A stretch of DNA of 64,000 bases from Nymphalis io (taxonomy: Eukaryota; Arthropoda; Insecta; Lepidoptera; Nymphalidae). This document shows positions 31,245 to 43,804 of the stretch, piece after piece. Numbering within the stretch: position 1 is the stretch's first letter; each line of letters opens with the position of its first letter. A model generated the notes under the pieces. That model searched no databases and had not been told where the DNA came from. It saw only the letters and a program-made list of their open reading frames with translations. Location: positions 4,960,001-5,024,000 of the forward strand of contig NC_065911.1 of assembly GCF_905147045.1 (NCBI RefSeq), written 5' to 3'. The position numbers were made by a program, and so were the translations under genes.

Positions 31245-31918
31245 ACCCACGAAACAACGTTTTTAATGAAGTCAGTTAGTTAATAAATAATATGACCTTA
31301 TTAGCCAACTTATATAAAGCAGCTTATAGCTATATATAACGAGTATTATATAGCAGCTTATTGGAAAAACTCCAAACTCAAGGAGATGCCTTTTTATAAA
31401 AAAGATAAAGACTACTTCTTTGAATGAGATAAGGGATTATAATATTAAAATGGCATTAAAAATTAGTGACTTAAAGACAACCGAGCGTTTTCTGAAGCTA
31501 ACGATTGCATTGCAAAACGTATGCTTGGTATCCACGGCTGCTTAATGTGTATATTGTAGAAATTACAATGCATGTAATATAGTTGTAGTTTTCTAATTTC
31601 TAGAATTTGATATAAAATATAATTAACGTAAGTGTATAATTATAATATTTATATAGTTTTTGTAATTTAAAAATCAGAGCATATATTTAAAACAAAATAA
31701 GAAACCAAGTATAATTCAAGCAATAAACCAAGGCAACATATATCTGTGGAGAAATTTAATTATAATTAAAAAAAACAACCCAACCAACATGGAGATGACG
31801 TCTGAACCCAACGGTGGGCTATGCAAAGACTGTTCCTTCAAATTACTTTTAACTTTTAAATATATTTTAATTAAGAATCACATTATAATATAAAAAATCC
31901 TGTTTACATTCATCCATC
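31245..31918. other. A/T-rich stretch, nothing recognised
   Basis: No gene or repeat was recognised. Confidence 0.45.
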
Positions 31919-32055
31919 GAGGTTTAATTGCACCCATAAAACAATTGTAAAGTTCCCGACGTCTCAAACGTTCATTAAGACCGGTAATGGCGAGCTATGG
32001 TGCCGATAAATGGGAGATTCGCGGGGCCATGTCGAGAATGAATGGAAAGGTCACA
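31919..32055 (+). repeat. Diverged direct duplicate, copy 2
   Basis: Partner of 29807-29940, same strand, about 2.1 kb away. It is GC-richer than its flanks and contains CCCATAAA and GGTAATGGCGAGCTATGG. A 30-codon frame (FPTSQTFIKTGNGELWC) stops at CCGATAA. Confidence 0.45.
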
Positions 32056-35000
32056 GTGGTGATTTATTATTGTAATCTATGTTATTATTGTAATCTATGT
32101 GTATGCTTTCGTGAAAATGTATAATAACATTCAAAAATAGTTCATTTAATATATAAAGACAACAGTTTTAAGAGAAGTATTGGAGCTGGTTGCACTACGC
32201 TACTCCGATATGGGTTGATGGTTGATTTTTTTTCACCAAACTTTTTTTCCAAAAAAGTATTTACATTTATTTTTATTGTTGGCAACGTTGTCAACGTGTT
32301 TTAAAGCAAACATGTGAAACATAGCTTCACTATTCGATATATTCTTTATAATTCGCGAAATTCTAAAAACAAAACACGATAATTGTGTTGTGCTTCTAGA
32401 AGTCTTCTATTGGCTAGCCACTCCGCCATCTCGACCCATCATCATAAACAACATCGTGATAATCATTGAGTGAAAATAATTAAGGCTTATTAATTTTTAG
32501 AGCTGCGCAATCCAGTCTGTACGTACCTAACATTCATCTATTTATTATTCTTATTTTTTACATATCTTTGTATATTTTGTTTACCACTTTCAAAGGTCAG
32601 TGAGCTGATATAATTACTAGCACGGACGGAAAATCCGTTTCGAGGAGAGGAAACTAAGTTTACCGATCAATAAATTTAAGGCTTATGTTAAAACAACATT
32701 AAGAGATTAAGCTAATTATACAATATATTAGATAAAAAAGAATGGAATGGAGTACGTATATATATATTTTAAAAATTAATCAAAACAACAAACTGGACCG
32801 TTTGTTGTTTACTACATTAATAAAACGGATGAAAGTTTGTACGAAAATCATTCAATGAAATTGGTTTTTAGCTATTCTGAATTATGACGCGAGTGTAAAG
32901 CAAAGTTTAAAATATGGCGAAGTTTGTAAGAAATTATTAACGAAATCAAGTCATTATGTTGATTATGTAACTCGTATTGTATATTTTAGTTAAAGAACTC
33001 ACATAAATATAATATATGTTAAACTAAGACTTCCTTTTAAGTAAATATCAAATTGAGTCTATTTAAATATAACCCGTATAGATCACTAACTAATTTAAAT
33101 TTTTGACATTCGACTAATTTGTTCCATAGCCTTATGAGTCACGTGTTCGACGAGTATATGGAATGAATAGTCAATATGTATGGAAATTCTTTAGAACTCG
33201 TTAAAAATTGATGGCTTCGTGGCTCGCGATGGCTTCATAAGTTCCCTGACTATTAGCTATAAACAAAATTTTACATAATATCCTTTCAAATTGTTGTTAA
33301 GCTCTAAGGTATTGTAAATATTGTTGTTATAATGATTTATTGGTTGGTAGTAAAGCTTAGCACAACACTCCCGCGTTCAAATTGCATGCAATTTTAATTA
33401 CTAAAACTATTTCTTTAATGTAGTCATATCACCTCTAGACTTCAAATAATATTGGCATATACTTACTTATTTACTTTTGAAATACGTATAATTATACATG
33501 TACATTGTATCCGCTACAAAGCGCTTTTTTGCAAAAAACAAAAAAATAACAAAAAAAACTTATGGCGGAATTCTGTATAACGTTACTATGATAAAATAGA
33601 ATTGTTGTAAACATAATGTATTTATTAAGAATCCGTAGCGTACGAAATGTTACGCCTGTTATGCAAATAAAATCAATTTAAATAAATAATCAATGACATG
33701 AGAATATTACTAATTACAAAGAGAGAGTTTTTGGAGCGCGAATACGTCTTTAACAAATGGTTCCGTATTCTAAAACAAAAACAAAATAATAGCTAAGCCA
33801 TTTGAAAGCAAACACTGCATGCATAGTGTTCTTGCGCCGATTATAATTTCTTAAAAATATTAAAGGCCTTGACTAATTTATAACAATAACAGAAAAAAGT
33901 GACAAATTTAAGCATTGCGATGTATAAAAAATAATGTAGGTTTAAAAAGATTTTGTGTTTTAAGATTTGGTTTTTATTAACTTACAAAATAGCTTGTTTT
34001 AGTTGTATAATTAAACTAAATTAATAGCAAATGTAATTTATAATTACTAGGCAATAACACAGGATACAGTGTCTATATGATTTTCTGTGCCTTTATCTTT
34101 ATTTTTGTCTTGCAAAGAATATTTAGGTTAATATATATAATTAACATTACTCTGTTTTTTTCTTTAAAAAAGAATAATAAGTAAAGGCAATCTTATTATT
34201 AAAACATTTTGTTCCGTCATAAGTTCTCAGATATATATAGATTTTAGAATTTCTCCTAAAATATATATTTTATAATTTTGAAATGGTGAAAATTTCCAAA
34301 TATCTATTATATTCTAGCAACACTAACAATAATCAAATTAAATTACCATAGAACAAATTCATATATTTTACATGTCATTGAAATAAAATAGTTTCATTCG
34401 AATAAATTGTGAGATGAATCTGAGATATTAATAAGATCGTGTTATATAAAACGACGTACCGAATATTTTATATACGGAACCCAATAGTTAAACATATCAA
34501 AGGCATTAATGATGGCACATAAACTTGTACACATTGGTGCCACACACGGTCGAATGCCGAAATAGCGAATAGAACTGGCTGAGTTAAGTGATTTGACCAA
34601 TTATTGCCTGTCCCCTGCAGAGCGGTTTGGATTTGACATTAAAAGAATTCCTTCACACGGATCTAAAGCTACTGGCAAATCTGTTTTTTATATTTATTTA
34701 GAAACACTTAATTGTAAACGCGCCAATAGTTCATAAGTCTTCCACATCGATTTATTATAAGTAGAGTTGGAGACGAAAAATAAATTGGTGGTATAATGCT
34801 CCTGTACTTTGGAAAGTGCATTAAAAATGGCCGCCGTAGCCGCTCTTTGATAAGATGCTTAGTGATATATTAATTTCAATTTTAATTTTGACATATGAGA
34901 TACTATTTTACTCGATTTAATATAAGTAAATGTTGAGAATTAACATCCTAAGTGTTCATTTTGTTAAAAAAAAAAATTATTTACCAATTACTTAAAACAA

Positions 35001-35682
35001 TCTGTTCTATCGTTGTCGAATTATAATTAACGATAAACAATTTACGTATAACTTTTTACTAATCTAAATATAATATCGAAAATATTCCAAAAAATTAACA
35101 TCTAGTGTTCATGCATCTTAGCGTTCGCCCACACTGGAACGGCCGAAGTACTAGCTTTTGACATAGATATTACACTAACAACATAAATAAGCGTGCTACG
35201 AGTGTTTGATTCGACTACATCGTTTAACCTGTTTATGCCTACTCGTCTAATGAATAGACCATTGATGGTGAGCAGTTACATCTGCATAGCTGATATCTTC
35301 AGGAACATAACCTGATAACTTTGACAGGTGATTAGGCAACATCTATCATCGGAATGTCTATGGTCGTGTGGTTTTTGGCGGAAGGAAATAGAGCTTTCGT
35401 TATTATTCTAAGAGTTAAGGGAAGTGTTCGTTTTAATCACCTAAATCTATTTCATCAGCTCCAGTTTTAATGACACCAGAAAAGACATGACCGAGGTTGA
35501 CATCTTCCAGATCACCAGCTTTGATTTTGTCTAATTATATTTCTTCGACTTGACTGTGTCAGCCTGGACCAAATAATTATGGTGATGGTAATGACAGTAT
35601 GTGGTGACCTTCACGCATAAGCAAAACCATGCGGAAAGGCGTATAGCCTTCCATTCAATGCGCCAAACTCTTGTTCGTTTCC
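32056..35682. other. Long unique A/T-rich region with minor scraps
   Basis: SINE-A scraps in reverse at 32171-32222 (GGAGCTGGTTGCACTACGC) and a head-like piece at about 32410-32440 (GGCTAGCCACTCCGCCATCTC). A GC-richer patch lies at 34490-34690 (GGCATTAATGATGGCAC, TTGACCAATTATTGCC). No gene was recognised. Confidence 0.35.
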
Positions 35683-35691
35683 TTTAGATTA

Positions 35692-35996
35692 CAGTAACAG
35701 TAACAGCCTGTTAATGTCCCACTGCTGGGCTAAGGCCTCCTCTCCCTTTTGAGGAGAAGGTTTGGAGCTTATTCCACCACGCTGCTCCAATGCGGGTTGG
35801 TAGAATACACATGTGGCAGAATTTCAATGAAATTAGACACATGCAGGTTTCCTCACGATGTTTTCCTTCACCGTTAAGCACGAGATGAATTATAACACAC
35901 AAATTAAGCACATGAAAATTCAGTGGTGCTTGTCCGGGTCTGAACCCACGATCATCGGTTAAGATTCACGCGTTCTTACCACTAGGCTATCTCGGC
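35692..35996 (-). mobile_element. SINE-A copy, full length with target-site duplication
   Basis: From CAGTAACAGCCTG to ACTAGGCTATCTCGGC. TTTAGATTA at 35683-35691 and 35997-36005 is an exact 9-base duplication. It is among the least decayed copies. Confidence 0.95.
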
Positions 35997-36109
35997 TTTA
36001 GATTATTTATTTTAGATTATTTCTTGTTTCATGATATACTAACTAACTTCTTTACCGAAATATCAGTACATGTATACCTAATGAATAGGATAATAGTACA
36101 GATAGGAAC

Positions 36110-36240
36110 CAAGAAGATCCAGTGGTTAGAACACATGAATATTAGACATAAATCTAGTTATAACTGGTTCGAACCCGTGTAATCAATGGATTTGCTTAAT
36201 TTGTGTTTATAATAATTCATCATAATCTATCCCCTTGTTG
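36110..36240 (+). mobile_element. SINE-A head, old
   Basis: ATCCAGTGGTTAGAACACATG (A box), B box GGTTCGAACCC and TTTGCTTAATTTGTGTTTAT follow SINE-A order. The 3' half is absent. Confidence 0.65.
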
Positions 36241-37390
36241 ACTGTCCCGAAAGGTATTTTTTCTTAATATTTTTAATTAATAAGGTGGAACAAACGTTGC
36301 ATACGCCAACTTAGTTCATACAAGAATATCGCTGCTTAATAATAATTTAAATATTTTATATCTATGTGTTATATTATGGGTATATAACTTATAAGGTTCA
36401 TTAAAGGGTATTTGAACGAACGCGAGTGAAGGCACGTTTCCAACTAGTAAATATATATAGATGACAATCAATATATTGGCAGTAATACAATCTACATTAC
36501 AAAATATACATTTTTATAACAAATGATAAGTATTCATTTTAGAAAAAATAAAATAAACAAAACTAACTTAAGAAATGAAGAAATTGTACCTAAAATGATT
36601 GATATCTAAATACCACGTGGTGGTGTCGGTATTGCCCTTTGATCCTTAAGTAATTTTACTCAAGTATTTTATACATGTAGAATTATTGCTGATCTTTAAA
36701 ATATTTCTCAGAATCTAGGCGTGAGTTCAAGCGGCTGTTACGTCAAGTGTTGTTAATTTTCTAATGAACATAATAATAATGCTGTGTTCTTAGTACCGGT
36801 TTTTGTAACTTCATAGTTCCCAGGGTTATAAAAGTAGAAATTTTATGAATTATATTTCAAAAAGAAGCTGAATATCCCTTATTACATAGTATTACAATAC
36901 TATGTAATGTTAATAAAACTTGTGACAGATTAGAATAAAAAGGTAATAACTACGAAAACTGAGATTACTTTACACCTTTATTAATATTGCTTCTTATTGA
37001 TTTTACTTTTTTCAAAGCCAAGAAAACATACTATATATAATGTAGATTATCACATTATATATTAAATTATATATTAAAAACAATTTATAATGGTTTCCGA
37101 GAAAAAAGTTTGTCTTCATCGTCATCATTTTCTAATAAGCATAATAATGGTCCTGTATTTTTGTACCGGTTATTCTTTTATTCAATGTATTAAGTCAGTT
37201 GTGTTCTGCTTGGATTTATTGATTAGTTTCGCTTGAACCATTGTTTGCGTTGACTTTGGTCGTGGGAAGAGATTTTTGTCTATATGATAGATTTTGGAAT
37301 ATTAATCAAATAAAAATCGTCGATTGTATAATTAAGTTATTAGTGTGCGCTATTTTATTCAAGTTCATTAATTGGCGTAAGAAATCAATA
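36241..37390. other. A/T-rich DNA with a perfect hairpin
   Basis: Arms 36881-36893 and 36896-36908 (ATTACATAGTATT and its complement) are separated by only 2 bases. A weaker 11-base pair is at 37033-37062. No gene was recognised. Confidence 0.45.
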
Positions 37391-37470
37391 GGGCTATTCT
37401 GTCAGAATAAAAACTCACCGCATAAAACGATCGTGAAATGTCTGAAAGTGATATGCGACATTGACATTTC
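37391..37470 (+). repeat. Unclassified dispersed repeat U2, copy 2
   Basis: GGGCTATTCTGTCAGAA, AACTCACCGC, CGATCGTGAAATGTCTGAAAG and TATGCGACATTGACATTT match the other U2 copies. A 96-codon open frame spans this repeat but shows no domain. Confidence 0.6.
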
Positions 37471-38745
37471 ATACACGCATCAAATAGTATCATACTACTG
37501 TACTAGTCGGTTGTCAAAATTTTATGGGTAATGTTAATGTAATGGTAATGATTTTATAAAATTGCACAGCTGTTAATACTCCGCTTTATGAGATAGGTAC
37601 ATAGATATGTATTAAAAAATATTTCGCATGGCTTCTTTTTAAAAGTGGATATAAGACATTAATCTTTACCGAGAATCACGGATTCAGATTCGGACAACCG
37701 CTCAATTTTGACATGTTTCATATGTGTTTATATGTCCCATCTCGGTGATGGAGATAAAAATCTTAAATAAACCATATCTTGGATAAAAATTCGGTTAATC
37801 TACGAATATATAATACGCTATAGTATTGTACTGGAAAATTGCTCAAAGTATTCCTCTTGGTAATAATATACCGCCTAGTTAAAAGGGCACGTACGTTGAT
37901 GGTACAATGCTAGAAATCTTCACGCAAGTGGCAATAATCTTATTCTTGTGCCTCTCCAACATTGAAGTTTGACCTTCGTCTTGTCGTATTATAATAAACA
38001 AGGACATGTTTCTTTGTTTTTGTTAAGCTCAATCGGATATACGATGCACACTTTTATACATAAATGATAATGTTAAAGTCAATGCATTCACTAAGTTTCT
38101 TAATTCATCAATATTTTGAAATGAAATCATTTGACCAATTTAAACGCTTCTCGTTAATAACAATAATCTATTCATTGTAAAGGATTTAAATATAAAAATG
38201 TATATATCAAGAATCGCTAATTTAGCCGCAGGAGATTTAAAACTAGTTTTTTTTATTCGCACATAAAACATAATTGAACGGACGCGAGCCTGAACCGGTT
38301 GGCCGATTCGTCGCGCAATCCGTCCAGTTATTAGTCGCCCATTAAATTACGTAGAGGTGGCATAAAATTTATTCGTGAACAAAACAAAATTGCCTCTCTG
38401 ACACTTACATATATCGTTCCCTTACGAACGCAAAGGTCATAAAGCGATTCTTCAAGGTTGAATAATTCGTGGGTGTTAGGTTGTAAATATTAATAGTGCT
38501 TATTAACAATGTTACGAAACAGCTAATAATATTATTTGTAATATGTTATATGTGGTTTTTTCTAATATTTTTTTATATAGGCATATAAATATACAAGATC
38601 GGAAAAACATTAGTCGCTAAACTACTGCTGCAGTTTTAGGCTTGTTCTGTCTTCTATGCCACATATTTCAAACACTTACATGTATTATTAAAACTTAACT
38701 TTTTTATTTCCGTGGAATATACTGATGATGATGATGGTGATATTA
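37471..38745. other. Unique DNA with a GC-richer island at 38270-38480
   Basis: GACGCGAGCCTGAACCGG, TTGGCCGATTCGTCGCGC and TTAGTCGCCCATTAAATTAC stand out in an A/T-rich setting, with stops in every frame. No repeat match. A conserved non-coding element is possible. Confidence 0.28.
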
Positions 38746-39025
38746 CCCTGACTGACTTTGGCAACCGCGGCCAATCTTAAGAGAGATTAGCCAACTACGC
38801 AGGACATATTATGGTGCATAAGTGCGTGCGCAAACACAAATGCACTCAACGGCTTTACGTGCTTTTCGAGGCACGGGAGTTTACAACTTCCACCTTGCAG
38901 ACTCTGGACTGCTATGAAAATCTTTGACAGAAAAACTTTAAATTTTTATTAGCCCGACCTGCGATTTAACCCAGGAACTTGGGATCTGTGGCCTTATATC
39001 TAGCCACAAAACCAACGAGGCAGTC
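38746..39025 (-). mobile_element. SINE-B copy, internal deletion
   Basis: CCCTGACTGACTTTGGC, AGAGAGATTAGCCAAC, GTGCGTGCGCAAACAC, GTGCTTTTCGAGGCACGGG and the reversed head CTAGCCACAAAACCAACGAGG, CAGTC. About 70 bases between the GCGCAAACAC block and CAACGGC are missing. Confidence 0.88.
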
Positions 39026-39883
39026 TATACTAATAACTACTGAACTCTCTTCAAGCTCATTTTACATTTTTTTTCCTCTTTTGTAGAAAATTTGAGTAAG
39101 GATAATGCTATACAACAAAATGATCTTGTCATTTTGTCAACGTCACATTTATTATATTATGCATACTATTTATAATATATTATTAACTGACCCGGATGCT
39201 TGCGAGAAATTTTCGACACGTTTCGGTAAACCTACAATTCCTTCCTAATGGAACATCATACGATACACCATACAGTGCTCCTAGATAAATGACGTTCAAA
39301 TTGAATTGGATTATTTAACATTATGAGCATTACGATTATAAAGATTTATAAAGTAGGAATGTATATAAGCAAAGAACTATTTTTGTCACTTCGACCACAC
39401 AGACGATCAGTGTGCTAGCTTCAGAAATAACGGTAACATATAAATAATTTATTTACATTTAATTTTTATATAGATAGCAATATGTAATTTAATGTATTAT
39501 TTTGTTCTTCTTTAATTTTTAGATAAAAAATTAAAACATCTTTGTTATATTTTTTTTAATACTTCGGTTAACATTTTCAGTGTTGCTATTCTTATACCGA
39601 TTTGTGAAAAATATAAATTTTACATACGAAATTTTGAATTTGTCTCAAGTTGACGCACGTTTTTTAGGTCCACATATATTACATCTACAACCTATATTTT
39701 ATTTGGAATACGGATTGAAAGTTTCATATATATTTATAAAGTAAATATATATCTCAAGGGACTACAAGTACCTAATTAGTATTAAAAAAAATCATAGGAA
39801 TGAATTCAACGCCAATGTATAAAAATTAAAATGAAGTAACTGCTTGTAAACGACAAATTGCTGTGCTTCTTCTCTATTTAAAA
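39026..39883. other. Unique A/T-rich DNA
   Basis: A possible RTE-like scrap at 39190 (AACTGACCCGGATGC) is too short to call. Nothing else was recognised. Confidence 0.35.
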
Positions 39884-40066
39884 CATGCATGTGGCTTGTT
39901 ATTGCATATTAAGATTTCAACACGACGCTTTCCTTCACCGCTGCGCACAAGACGAATTATAAACTACATCTAAAAAAATTATATAAGCTTGCACATTCAA
40001 TGCTTTGCTCGATTTGAATCCGCAATCTTCGGTTTCACGTGTTCAAACCACTGCACCACCTCCACT
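39884..40066 (-). mobile_element. SINE-A copy, old, head side
   Basis: CATGCATGTGGC, GACGCTTTCCTTCACCG, AGACGAATTATAAAC and a reversed B box region GATTTGAATCCGC followed by ACCACTGCACCACC follow SINE-A order. Confidence 0.6.
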
Positions 40067-40533
40067 CAATCTCTAAATATACCATTATAAAGATATTTAA
40101 GTATGTACCAAGCAATCATAAAGTTCAAGCAAGTATGTATGAAGCTTTAGAATTTATTAAAGATTACATAAAATACCGTGTTGCAATTAAAAAAAACACG
40201 ATACAAACTTATGTAGCTATCGTACGAGAAAATTTATCAAAAATCGTTTTAATATTAAGATTAAAACAACAAGGAGAGAACAATTAAAAATATTTTCGAA
40301 CGAAACCGATAGTCATCGACATGAGAAGCGAAATTACCGGTTGTAACAATGGAATTGTAAATAAATTAACCGATAACATTTGATATCGTTTTTAATAATA
40401 GCGTTTTTCTCAAGAGATGCATACATTTAACGAGCTGTTTTTTCGCTTCAGTATATTTAATTCTGATCCAATCAGTATCTCAGTATCAGCTCTTGACTCG
40501 TAAAACCCTCATCATTTGCTGAAATATATTTGA
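40067..40533. other. Unique DNA
   Basis: An 82-codon plus frame starts inside the old SINE-A and runs to 40287 (ending KQQGENN). It has no recognisable domain and is not called. Confidence 0.35.
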
Positions 40534-40618
40534 GAATTCCATCACGCTGCTCCACTGCAAGTATGTGGGTAAGCATGTGGCAGAAATTCATCCTACACAA
40601 TTTCATCTATAAGTTTCC
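40534..40618 (-). mobile_element. SINE-A scrap
   Basis: ATTCCATCACGCTGCTCCACTG, CATGTGGCAGAAATTCATC and TAAGTTTCCTGTC match the SINE-A middle in reverse. It sits next to the 3' end of LINE-J copy C. Confidence 0.6.
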
Positions 40619-40676
40619 TGTCAAGTCAACCACAGTGTTACTTTTTTTTTTTTTTTTATTCGCCGGGAGTGCAAAT

Positions 40677-40713
40677 GACTCTACTCCACCTGTTGGTAAG
40701 TGGTAGTAGAGTC
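40677..40713 (-). promoter_or_regulatory. LINE-J 3'-terminal stem-loop, copy C
   Basis: Same stem as copies A and E, with one loop change (ACCAAC for ACCATC), which leaves the pairing untouched. Confidence 0.7.
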
Positions 40714-40756
40714 CAAACGCGACGACGGCCAGTACAGACGGGAAAAACGTTCTGCA

Positions 40757-43440
40757 CTAGCCGCCTTCGCCTTGCCGGCCCGCAAGATGCCTCTTCACGC
40801 CTCGTTTGAAGGAACCCGGGTTGTAAGAGGAGGGGAACACGTGAGCTGGTAAGGAATTCCATTTTTTGGAAGTGCGACAAAGAAAGGAGTTGCCAAATTT
40901 CTTTGTTCGCGATGGAATTGATGTCACAGTTAGGCGGTGACATCGAGAACCAGCTCGCGTGGACTTAAGAAGGAAGGGGGAAGCAGGAATTAGAGAGAAT
41001 AAGTTCAAGGGTGTTTGTGACCTTTACGTCGCCAATAATGCGTACGGCACGTCGCTGCAACCGGTCCAAGGCCTCAAGTAGGTACTTAGCGGAGCCATCC
41101 CAAAGGTGCGAGCAATATTCCACGCAAGACCGTACCTGTGTTTTGTACAGCAGGCACAGTTGTTGTGGCGTGAAAAAGCGCCGCACCTTGTTCAGAACTC
41201 CGAGTTTCCGTGAAGCTGTTTTTATAACAGCCTCGATGTAATCCCTTGGACTAAGGTCGCAGCGAACGTCAATCCCCAGCATGGCGATTTTGCTTTGCAT
41301 CACCAGCGGAGTACCACAGAGGGAGGGAAGAGGGGAAAATGTTGACTTTTTCGCCGTGAGAGCGCATACCTGTGTTTTCTTGGCATTAAACTCAACAAGA
41401 TTATCAGAGCCCCATTTGGCGATGAGCTCTAACGTCCTATCGAGTTCAGTGACAAGATTCTTCCGCCTCTCCTCAATTTCCGCTCGCCCAGCCACTGCGC
41501 GTCCGTGGTATCCACCATGCACTGTACTATCGTCTGCATAGCAATGTATGTTCCCAAGAGAGAGCATATCATTGATATGCAAAAGAAAGAGTGTGGGAGA
41601 TAGCACAGATCCCTGGGGGACCCCAGCATTCACTACATAGAATTGTGAAGCGCAACCATCAACTAAAACACGAAGGCTACGCTTGTGTAGGAAGCTGGCA
41701 ATCCAGGTGTATAGCTGAGCAGGCAGACCATATGCCGGCAGCTTGGAGAGAAGACTTCTGTGCCAGACCCTGTCGAAAGCCTTGGAGATGTCGAGGCTGA
41801 CAACCAACGATTCTCCATGCTTGTCGATAGCTTCACCCCAGAGGTGCGTTACGTACGCTAGAAGATCACCTGTGGACGTTTTGGTCGAAACCCGTATTGA
41901 CGATCATTAATTAAAGAGTGATCTTCTAGGTAATGGATCAGTTGGTTGTTTAAAATCCGTTCCATCACCTTACAAAGTACTGAGGTGATAGCTATTGGCC
42001 GATAATTTGCCGGGTCAGACCGTTCCCCTTTTTTGGGAACCGCTTGCACATTAGCTCTTCTCCAAGCCTCCGGCACACTTCCCGAAGAGAGAGAAAGTTG
42101 GAACAGGCGCGTTAACACAGGAGACAGCTCCGCTGCGCACTTCTTCAGCACTATGGCTGGTATTCCATCGGGACCGCTAGCTTTCCGTACATCAAGTGAT
42201 TGCGGCTCCGCACGCACATCACGTTGCCTGATTTTAATGTCAGGCATCGTATGGCCACATGCAGGTATTGTAGGTGGCAGTGCACTACAATCATCGATGA
42301 CGGAATTGTCGGCAAAGAGTTTAGCCAGGAGATCAGCTTGCTCTTGCGGACTGTGAGCTAGCGATCCGTCCGGATTTCTGAGCGGTGGCAGCGAAGGTTG
42401 GCAGAAATTGTTTTGCACAGACTTGGTCAGACGCCAGAAGCTACGGGAGCCCCTAGGATGCGAAACAAGGTCATGACCAATCTGTACAATGCGCTGTGCA
42501 TCCGCTCTCGTGTATGCCTTTCTACAGGACTTGGAATTTTTATTATAGTTTGCTTTCAGTGAGTCAATGTTAGATGCCCCGCTAATGCAGCCGTTGATCC
42601 ACTTGCGATATGCCGCCTGCTTAGCTGATACAGCATCGGCACATTCACGAGTGAACCAACGGTTACGCGTACTCCTACTGACGAGATCTGAGCTAGGAAT
42701 GTAGTATTCCATTCCCAGCATGATCTCGTCAGCAACAGCAGCAGCACTAGCTGTCGGGTCATTCCCACTGAAGCAACGTTCCTTCCAAGGGACCGACGCA
42801 TAGTAATCGCGCATACCGTCCCAATCCGCCGACTTATAGTGCCAAACGCGACGTTTGCATACCGCTAGTGGCGGCAGCTTGGCCTGTGGCACTCTGGTAG
42901 AAATAAGGCTGTGATCCGAAGAGCCAAGAGGAGCCTGAACCACAACCTGATATTCCACCGGGTGAGAAGTCAGCAGAAGGTCCAGTAGAGAAGGTGCTTG
43001 CCCATCAATGTCTGGGATCCTGGTGGGCTGATCAACCAGTTGGGTCAAGTTATGTGTGAGAGCAAAAGCATGAGCAGTCCTTCCAGCATGGTCAGTTTTG
43101 AGGGATTTCAACCAGGATTCGTGGTGAGCATTAAAATCCCCCAAAAACACCAATTCCGCGTTAGGAAATTGCTCTTGCGCAGCATCTGCCACCCGACTAA
43201 GATGGTCAAATAATCGGCTTGTATCCAAGTCACCATTGTGGGATCTGTAGAGGCACACGTAGACTCGGCTCTGACGAACCAGGTCCACACGTACCACCAA
43301 CATGGAGAAGGAGGGGTCCTCCAAGCAGCGCAGTCGGTGACAGCAAACATCCGTCCTGACGAACAAGCATACTCCGGCTTTCGCTTTGAAGGATTCTTCA
43401 AGCGTGTAGCCGGGATAATTAAGGTTACTCCTTCTCGCTT
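40757..43440 (-). pseudogene. LINE-J endonuclease and reverse transcriptase, copy C, broken
   Basis: The first frame (to 41858) holds the end of the endonuclease: GDFNAHHESW and SDHSLI carry the expected Asn/Asp/His active-site residues of the APE family. The linker (WINGCISGASNI, SRSFWRLTKSVQNNF) and RT blocks up to YGFRPKR follow. A single-base deletion near 41876 (GTGGACG against GTGGACCG in copy A) shifts the frame before STGDLLAY. The second frame (41807 down) resumes at LDISKAFDRVWH, GVPQGSVLSPTLF and CYADD. A 74-base deletion at 41001/41002, relative to 7001-7074 of copy A, shifts it again after VTNTLE. The last frame ends at 40757. It is not functional. It shows that the intact element encodes endonuclease plus RT in one protein. 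Confidence 0.92.
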
Positions 43441-43448
43441 GTTGAAAA

Positions 43449-43478
43449 ATATTTGGAGCTTATTCCACCATGCTACCG
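43449..43478 (-). mobile_element. SINE-A scrap at LINE-J copy C 5' boundary
   Basis: ATTTGGAGCTTATTCCACCA is the SINE-A middle in reverse; only about 30 bases remain. Confidence 0.6.
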
Positions 43479-43554
43479 TATACAAGTATGTCGATAAAAA
43501 ATGTTGCAAAATGACATCCTACCCAGTTTCCTGTCAATGATTAAATAAAAATTC

Positions 43555-43804
43555 AGTTGTTAGGGCTTTGTGCAAGCCTGTCTGGATAGGTACCGCCCAC
43601 TTATCAGACATTCTACCGCTAAACAGCAGTACTTAGTATTGTTGCGTTCCGGTTTGTAGGATGAGTGAGCCAGTGTAACTACAGGCACACGGGACATAAC
43701 ATCTTCATAACATCTAAGCGGTGGTTAGTATTACTTATAATACCAATATCTATGGGCGGTGCTCACCTTCCATAGATTTTGGTATTATCGGCGTCATAAA
43801 AAAA
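43555..43804 (+). mobile_element. RP290 copy with inverted duplication replacing its tail
   Basis: TTAGGGCTTTGTGCAAGCC, ACAGCAGTACTTAGTATTG and GAGCCAGTGTAACTACAGGC match. After CTATGGGCGGTG the normal hairpin tail is replaced by a reversed copy of the preceding bases: arms 43737-43755 and 43770-43788 pair over 19 bases with one mismatch, followed by an A run. Confidence 0.85.

Larger units (their letters stand above)
40642..43440 (-). mobile_element. LINE-J copy C, longest copy, 5'-truncated in the endonuclease
   Basis: Runs on the minus strand from about 43440 to a poly(A) tail (T run 40642-40657). It carries the 3' hairpin (40677-40713), the RT and the C-terminal part of an APE-type endonuclease. 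Its 5' end stops at the codons for RRSNLNYPGYTLEE, eight bases from a SINE-A scrap (43449-43478). No target-site duplication was found. Confidence 0.93.

Noticed and set aside
37241..37531. 96-codon frame starting MFALTLVVGRDFCLYDRFW
   Set aside because: It runs across repeat U2, and no U2 copy keeps the same frame open.
40039..40287. 82-codon plus frame ending KQQGENN
   Set aside because: It begins inside a decayed SINE-A in antisense, and the remainder has no recognisable domain.
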